Assembly: GCF_000691525.1 (NCBI RefSeq)
Contig: NZ_JMDW01000010.1
Coordinates: 369,155 to 433,154 of the forward strand
Direction of reading: 5' to 3'
Length of the DNA: 64,000 bases
DNA from: Mycolicibacterium neoaurum ATCC 25795
GTDB taxonomy: Bacteria > Actinomycetota > Actinomycetes > Mycobacteriales > Mycobacteriaceae
Shown here: positions 61,751 to 64,000 of the stretch, piece after piece
Layout: every line of letters starts with the position of its first letter
Position numbering within the stretch: the first letter of the stretch is position 1
The notes under the pieces: generated by a model
The model's database searches: none
What the model saw: only the letters and a program-made list of their open reading frames with translations
Told to the model about the DNA's origin: nothing
Made by a program: the position numbers and the translations under genes

Positions 61751-64000
61751 TTATGACACGGTGAAAGTCCGGGATGTACTAGCCAAGGTGCCGACCTGGA
61801 CGACGCCGTCGACCACCTTGTAGTACTCGTCCTCCGTCACAGTCACGGTCACCGTCCCTCCCGAAGACTTGCCCGACGTCGAAAGAGTTTGACTCCAACC
61901 CGTGTAGGTCGCGGAGCCGCCCCCGGTTTGCCCTGTGATCGTCAGGTCACCGATCGAATCACCATTGCTTGTCGAGGCGAAGACCGACGTCCAGTACTTG
62001 CCGCCGATGCCCCGCACACCACTGCTGATACTCGGAGGATCGTTGTGCGCGTAGATGTTCACATTCACCGAATAGGTTGTGCTACCGCCGAAACCGTCGT
62101 TCACCGTCACGGAGAAGTTGTCGGCGAATGCCGTTCCACTGGCACCGACCTTCGCCGCACCATGGAAGTACGAGTACCCCTTGTCGATGGTGTAGCTGAA
62201 TGTTCCGTTCGCATTGACCACGACGGACCCGCCGTTGGTCGTCGAGAACGTGCCCGCCGTCCAGCTGACCGCGTCACCGTCTGAATCGGAGGCCGCCAAC
62301 GAGCCCGAGGTCCGCTGCTTCCAGGTTCCGATGCCCAGGACCGTGTTGTCCTCAAGCGACGAACTGGTGATCGTGACAGCACCACCGATCGGCGCCGCGT
62401 TCGGAATCGTCGGTGCGACGTTCACGGTCGCGATCGTCACCGTCTTGCCGCTGGCGTCGGTGCCGAGGATGGTGAACGTGTCATTCGGTGTTGTCGAATG
62501 ACCCAGCGCCGCGTTGCGGGTATAGGTGTAGGTCCCGTCGGCATTGCGGACGACGGTCCCCTTCGTACCCTGCGCACCGACGCTGAAGGTCAGCAGCGAT
62601 GCGTCGGCCCCCGGCACGTTCAGGGTCACCTTCTGGATGTTGGCCCCCGCGTTGGTGACCGTCACCGGGGACGGGGTTGCCTGCGCCACCGAGATCGTCG
62701 CCGTGGTGGTGCCGCCATGGCCGTCGGAGACCGTCACCGTGAACGTATCCGTCGTCGATCCCGATTTGGTCGGGATGTAGGTGAACGAGTTGCCCGACAG
62801 CGTCACGATGCCGCCGTTGGCGGTGTACGCCGAGCCTCCGGTCGCTCCGACCAGGGAGTAGGTCAGCGGGTCATCGTCATTGTCGGACCCGTTCAGCGTG
62901 CCACGCACCACGCCGAGCGCGTCCGAACTGGCATTGGTCGACACGCTCGAGGAAGGCTTCGCGTTGAGCTTCTCGACCGGCACCTCGACCACGATCGTGG
63001 CGCTGGCGCCCAGCGCATCCGTGATGGTGATGGTGAAGGTGTCCTTGACCGTCAGCCCGCTGGCACCGACGGCCGCCGCACCGTGGAAGTAGCTGTTGGA
63101 CTTGGTGATCGTGTAGGTGAAGGTACCGTCCGAGTAGAAGGACACCGATCCACCGTTGGCCGTGCTGTACATCGCCGGGATGATGGATCCACCCGGATAG
63201 GTGATCGCGTCACCGTCGGCATCGGCGGCAGTGACCTTGCCCTTGGTGCTCTGCGTGCGGATTCCCAGGAAGTCACCACCCAGCGAGGATTCCGTGATCG
63301 TGGTCTGCCCGGCGGTGGGAGCGGCGTTGCTCAAGGTCGGGGTGACGGTGACCGTGGCGACGACGATGCTGACACCACCGACGGTGCCGATGATCTCGAA
63401 ACTGTCGGTCGGACCACCGGTGTGTCCCGCGACCGTGCGGGTGTAGGTGTAGGTGCCGTCGGCGTTGACCGCCACGGTGCCCTTGCTCGGACCATTACCC
63501 ACGCTGTAGGTGAGCACGCCCTGTTCGTCGCCGGTGAGCTGCACCGCGCCGGTGACGATGCCGTTTCCACCCGAGTTCGAGGTGGTGACGGGCAAATTCA
63601 GATCGTGGGTTGTGACGGTGACGAATGTGGTTGTCTGTCCGCCCTTTCCATCAGTGATGTAGACCGTGAAGCTCGATCCGACGATGGCGCCGAGCACACC
63701 GCTGTTCAGGCCGGGCACGTAGGACCACTTGCCGTTGGCGTCCACGGTCACGATGGCCCCGTTGCCCAGCAGCTTGCTGGACCCACCGCCGTAGCCGGTG
63801 ACGCTGTAGTGCAGCGTGTCGTTGTCGTCGTCGCTGGCGCCGACGTTGCCGGTCGCGATGCCGGAGCCGCCGGCGATCACCGCACCGTCGAGGGGTTTGG
63901 AGCTCGGCCCGCTGTTCACCTTGGGAACCAGAGACACCTCAGCCACGGTGATGGACTGGCCGTTGATCGTGCCCACGATGGTGAACGTGTCGGTCTCGTT
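61751..64000 (-). CDS. large Ig/VCBS-like repeat surface protein (5' end outside window)
   Basis: At least 749 residues, open at the window edge, so the N-terminus and any signal peptide are unseen. It is composed of three alternating β-rich modules in a repeating order: (i) GSDxDDDxLxYSVxG … DTFTVTVSDGHGG; (ii) LTFSVGxxxxKGTV … ADGTYTYTR … TFTILGTD; (iii) AAPxxGxxTITxSSL … DxDGDA … NGGSV … SYFHGAAxVGASG. The two SYFHGAA motifs lie 921 bp apart, so the i-ii-iii super-repeat is about 307 residues. It ends with a distinct domain closing in TSRTFTVS. Such VCBS/Ig-like repeats build large extracellular adhesins. Gly/Ser/Thr/Asp richness and near absence of cysteine fit a secreted protein. Confidence 0.75.
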   Translation of the reverse strand, partial: NETDTFTIVGTINGQSITVAEVSLVPKVNSGPSSKPLDGAVIAGGSGIATGNVGASDDDNDTLHYSVTGYGGGSSKLLGNGAIVTVDANGKWSYVPGLNSGVLGAIVGSSFTVYITDGKGGQTTTFVTVTTHDLNLPVTTSNSGGNGIVTGAVQLTGDEQGVLTYSVGNGPSKGTVAVNADGTYTYTRTVAGHTGGPTDSFEIIGTVGGVSIVVATVTVTPTLSNAAPTAGQTTITESSLGGDFLGIRTQSTKGKVTAADADGDAITYPGGSIIPAMYSTANGGSVSFYSDGTFTYTITKSNSYFHGAAAVGASGLTVKDTFTITITDALGASATIVVEVPVEKLNAKPSSSVSTNASSDALGVVRGTLNGSDNDDDPLTYSLVGATGGSAYTANGGIVTLSGNSFTYIPTKSGSTTDTFTVTVSDGHGGTTTATISVAQATPSPVTVTNAGANIQKVTLNVPGADASLLTFSVGAQGTKGTVVRNADGTYTYTRNAALGHSTTPNDTFTILGTDASGKTVTIATVNVAPTIPNAAPIGGAVTITSSSLEDNTVLGIGTWKQRTSGSLAASDSDGDAVSWTAGTFSTTNGGSVVVNANGTFSYTIDKGYSYFHGAAKVGASGTAFADNFSVTVNDGFGGSTTYSVNVNIYAHNDPPSISSGVRGIGGKYWTSVFASTSNGDSIGDLTITGQTGGGSATYTGWSQTLSTSGKSSGGTVTVTVTEDEYYKVVDGVVQVGTLASTSRTFTVS

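Noticed and set aside
61656..61753. One repeat-protein gene broken by a frameshift
   Set aside because: The two frames are out of phase, but the upstream protein ends in a coherent domain with its own stop and the second ATG has a good ribosome site. Two genes are the simpler reading, though an ancient split is not excluded.

Overview
The window is high-GC chromosomal DNA from a mycobacterium, most likely a fast-growing Mycolicibacterium-type species. The evidence is the gene order acn – TetR – small HTH – ABC-F – echA12 – thioredoxin, sufRBDCSUT, mptB, ctaA, qor, ctaB, tkt-tal-zwf-opcA-pgl, ppc, secG-tpiA-pgk-gap, whiA-yvcK-rapZ-uvrC and ribH-ribBA. From memory this follows the Rv1475c–Rv1415 stretch of M. 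tuberculosis, without PE/PGRS genes and with several species-specific insertions. No rRNA, tRNA, CRISPR array, insertion sequence or prophage was seen.

Layout. 0–7 kb: 3' end of aconitase with its TetR-type regulator, an ABC-F translation factor, an enoyl-CoA hydratase, thioredoxin and a secreted family-16 glycoside hydrolase. 7–13.5 kb: complete SUF iron-sulfur operon (sufR-B-D-C-S-U-T) on the minus strand, with a palindromic candidate SufR operator at its start and no intein in SufB. 13.6–18.7 kb: mannosyltransferase MptB, an ABC-2 exporter pair, a DUF429 protein and haem A synthase CtaA. 18.7–27.7 kb: an accessory carbohydrate island with a DeoR regulator, an inositol-monophosphatase-like enzyme and a BtpA/SgcQ-like protein, diverging from an FGGY kinase, a short-chain dehydrogenase and a complete binding-protein-dependent ABC importer. 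This looks like a polyol uptake and catabolism unit. 27.7–33.2 kb: small housekeeping genes, quinone oxidoreductase, a DUF4349 lipoprotein, a dicarboxylate symporter and haem O synthase CtaB. 33.4–39.9 kb: pentose-phosphate operon. 40–42.3 kb: a coiled-coil protein, a previously unlisted 47-codon ORF and a DUF222-HNH (13E12-type) protein with a perfect mycobacterial SOS box upstream. 42.3–48.5 kb: ppc, secG and the triose glycolytic operon. 48.6–53.7 kb: whiA-yvcK-rapZ-uvrC. 53.7–57.1 kb: a three-gene insert with a MurD2-like ligase, a MurL-like epimerase and a lysine-free protein resembling class IV aminotransferases. 57.1–59.8 kb: GNAT, PH-domain protein, ribH and ribBA. 59.9–64 kb: two adjacent genes for extracellular-type repeat proteins built on a three-module, roughly 307-residue super-repeat; the upstream one runs off the window.

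The most notable find is the MurD2/MurL pair directly upstream of uvrC. In Xanthomonas this pair makes the D-glutamate of peptidoglycan by adding L-Glu to UDP-MurNAc-L-Ala and then epimerising it, bypassing glutamate racemase. Other points of interest are the polyol island with a shared operator motif and a clean promoter, the SOS-boxed HNH gene, several promoters predicted to give leaderless mRNAs (mptB, ctaA, deoR), a 59-bp palindromic element between tpiA and secG, and the repeat-protein pair. Family assignments rest on recognised motifs and remembered homologues; no database search was run.
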